The translations under genes were made by a program, and so were the position numbers. Source: Gemmatimonadota bacterium (lineage in GTDB: Bacteria; Gemmatimonadota; Gemmatimonadetes; Gemmatimonadales; GWC2-71-9). Taken from it: a DNA stretch of 7,600 bases. The notes under the pieces are model-generated. The model made no database searches and was not told the origin of the DNA. It worked only from the letters and a program-made list of their open reading frames with translations. The stretch covers positions 1 through 7,600 of the forward strand of contig QHUQ01000078.1 of NCBI GenBank assembly GCA_003221985.1, given 5' to 3'. Below are positions 6,161 through 7,600 of the stretch, piece after piece. Within the stretch, counting starts at the first letter, position 1; each line of letters opens with the position of its first letter.

Positions 6161-7600
6161 TCAGCCGGTGCTCTGCAACCCTTGCGCAATGCCGCGCACG
6201 CTTGCCAGGAGCGCCCGGAACACTTCGTTGTCCGGCCGCCCCTCGGCGCGCCACCGCTCCAGCAGATCGATCTGCAGCAGGCTCATCGGATCTACGTACG
6301 GATTGCGTAACAGAATCGACCGCTGCAGCGCCGGGTCCGAGTCGAGCAGCGCCGCCTCGTGCTTCAGCGCGAGCACGTTCGCCACCGTGCGATCGAACTC
6401 CGCCCGAATCACCGGGAAGTACCGCTCGCCCAGCTTCCCGGCGAGACGCGCATAGCGCGCCGCGATGGCGAGATCCGCGGTGCCCAGCACCATCTCCACG
6501 TCGTCGATCAGCGCCCGCAGGAACGGCCAGTCACGCATCATGTCATCCAGCTTCGCGCCGTGGCGCTCGGCCGCACGGTCTAGTGCGGTGCCCAGGCCGT
6601 ACCAGCCCGGCAGTAGATGGCGGCTCTGCGTCCACGCGAACACCCACGGAATCGCGCGCAACTGCTCGATCTCGTTGTGCAGATCACTGGTCGCGGGGGG
6701 GGAGGGGCGCGAGGCGGGGCGGCTGCTGATTTCCATGCGCTGGATGACGTCGATCGGCGTCGCCAGCCGGAAATAGTCCACGAACTGCTGGTCGTCATAG
6801 ACGAGCGCACGGTAGGTCGCCCGGCTGTCGCGCGCGATGGCGTCCATGATCCCGCTCCAATCGGTCTCACGCGCGTCGGGCGCGCGAGGGGGGGGCAGTG
6901 CGGTCGCGAGCGCCACCGCGCTCACCGTTTGCTCGAGCGTGCGCATGGCGATGCCGCGCAGCCCGTACTTCGCATTGATGGCCTCGCCCTGCTCCGTCAT
7001 CCGGAAGCGTCCCCGGACCGAGCCCGCGGGCGCGCTGAGAATGGCGCTGGTGATCTTGCCGCCACCACGGCTGACGGTGCCGCCGCGGCCGTGAAAGAAG
7101 GTGAGATCGACACCGCCTGCGCGGTCCGTCGTCTCGACGAGCATTGCTTGCGCTCGCTGCAGCGCCCAGCGCGACGCGCCTATCCCAGCATCCTTGTTGC
7201 TGTCGGAGTAGCCGATCATCACCATCTGATGCATGCCTCGCCCGGCGAGGTGCGCCCGGTAGTACGGCTCGGCGAGCAATTCACGCATGACATTGGGTGC
7301 TGCCGCCAGATCCGCGACCGTCTCGAACAGCGGCGCGACGTCCAGCGGCACGTGCCCACTGTCAGGGAGGCCGCCCCAACGAGCGAGCGCCAGTACGGTG
7401 AGGACGTCGTCCGCTCCCTGCGTCATGCTGATGATGTAGGGTCCCACGGCGCCGGGCCCAAAGCGCGCACGGCACTCGGCGATCGCCTTGAACACCTCGA
7501 GAGTTCGTGTGGCCTGGGCGTCAGGCGATCCGGCGGGTGCTTCTTGTTGCTCGAGCACACGCCGCAGCCGCGCGAGGCGGTCGGCCGCGGTGCGGTCGCC
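6161..7600 (-). CDS. ppc: Phosphoenolpyruvate carboxylase, C-terminal part (5' end outside window)
   Basis: 479 residues are visible before TGA (6163-6161); the frame is open to the right edge. Compared with the 883-residue E. coli enzyme this is slightly over half. It adds bicarbonate to PEP to give oxaloacetate, refilling the TCA cycle. Seen: MIGYSDSNKDAG (about 7219-7184), the strongly conserved FFHGRGGTVSRGGG (about 7099-7058; catalytic His and Arg), RMTEQGEAINAKYGL, ALPPPRAP, SSRP before the lid loop, LRAIPWVFAWTQSR, MRDWPF, LLRNPYVDPMSLLQ, and the terminal QSTG. Counted against E. coli from memory, R581, R587, R699, R713 and R832 are kept. K773 is replaced by Thr (6481-6479) and N881 by Ser (6172-6170), two of the four inhibitor-site residues. 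The lid loop is longer and lacks the KRR..GG pattern. The catalytic N-terminal half, including the His138 region, is not visible. Confidence 0.96.
   Translation of the reverse strand, partial: GDRTAADRLARLRRVLEQQEAPAGSPDAQATRTLEVFKAIAECRARFGPGAVGPYIISMTQGADDVLTVLALARWGGLPDSGHVPLDVAPLFETVADLAAAPNVMRELLAEPYYRAHLAGRGMHQMVMIGYSDSNKDAGIGASRWALQRAQAMLVETTDRAGGVDLTFFHGRGGTVSRGGGKITSAILSAPAGSVRGRFRMTEQGEAINAKYGLRGIAMRTLEQTVSAVALATALPPPRAPDARETDWSGIMDAIARDSRATYRALVYDDQQFVDYFRLATPIDVIQRMEISSRPASRPSPPATSDLHNEIEQLRAIPWVFAWTQSRHLLPGWYGLGTALDRAAERHGAKLDDMMRDWPFLRALIDDVEMVLGTADLAIAARYARLAGKLGERYFPVIRAEFDRTVANVLALKHEAALLDSDPALQRSILLRNPYVDPMSLLQIDLLERWRAEGRPDNEVFRALLASVRGIAQGLQSTG
6695..6702. repeat. G8 homopolymer (C8 on the coding strand) in the ppc lid loop
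   Basis: Eight G on the plus strand, read as S-P-P in the stretch RPASRPSPPATSD. It falls in the part that corresponds to the mobile catalytic loop of PEP carboxylase, where the E. coli enzyme has KRRPTGG. Confidence 0.85.
6888..6895. repeat. G8 homopolymer (C8 on the coding strand) in ppc
   Basis: Eight G on the plus strand, encoding the Pro-Pro-Pro of ALPPPRAP. The E. coli enzyme also has LLPPPEP here, so this run is explained by a conserved protein motif plus C-rich codon choice. Confidence 0.85.

Noticed and set aside
4421..6310. 629-codon plus-strand open frame opposite the ATPase gene
   Set aside because: It is rich in Arg, His, Asp and Ala with no recognisable domain and lies antisense to a gene with complete AAA+ motifs. 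This is the usual antisense shadow of high-G+C codon use.
6888..6895. C8 tract in ppc as a contingency repeat
   Set aside because: The three prolines it encodes are also present in the E. coli enzyme at this place, so protein conservation explains it.
1..7600. Defence island, CRISPR array, prophage or transposon
   Set aside because: There are no spaced direct repeats, transposase, integrase, toxin-antitoxin or nuclease genes; all space is taken by the seven genes described.

Overview
The window is gene-dense, high-G+C bacterial chromosome (roughly two-thirds G+C by eye) with seven protein genes and almost no intergenic space. The gene set (a MoxR/magnesium-chelatase-like AAA+ ATPase with a matching VWA protein, an SPFH protein, a cytidylate-kinase-like protein, PEP carboxylase), the high G+C and the absence of mobile genes would suit an Acidobacteriota-type soil bacterium such as Vicinamibacteria. 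That placement is an inference from gene style, not from a marker gene.

Layout, right to left on the minus strand: the C-terminal half of phosphoenolpyruvate carboxylase (enters from the right edge, ends at 6161); 18 bp later a MoxR-family AAA+ ATPase (6142-4655); 24 bp later an SPFH/band-7 membrane protein (4630-3704); then a cytidylate-kinase-like protein whose P-loop end has no ATG, GTG or TTG start (3689-3042, probably from CTG). This co-oriented block meets a plus-strand MFS exporter (1793-3016) at a perfect 28-bp palindrome (3018-3045). The MFS gene diverges, with only 20 bp between start codons, from a minus-strand HAD sugar-phosphatase gene (1772-1128). The HAD gene is followed 17 bp later by a VWA-domain gene (1110 to the left edge, 3' end outside the window).

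How they may work together: MoxR ATPases usually act with a VWA partner as a chaperone-like pair. Here both halves are present on the same strand but are separated by four genes, one of them in the opposite orientation. The SPFH protein directly behind the ATPase suggests a membrane scaffold role near the same machinery. PEP carboxylase (anaplerotic oxaloacetate supply) and the HAD phosphatase are metabolic genes; their link to the ATPase is positional only.

Most notable points: the missing canonical start of the kinase gene, next to three 9-base G/C homopolymers; PEP carboxylase changes at two of the four aspartate-inhibitor positions and in the catalytic lid loop; the split ATPase/VWA pair; and the palindrome that supplies the kinase stop codon. 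I saw no RNA genes, CRISPR arrays, insertion sequences or phage genes, and no non-coding stretch longer than about 30 bp.
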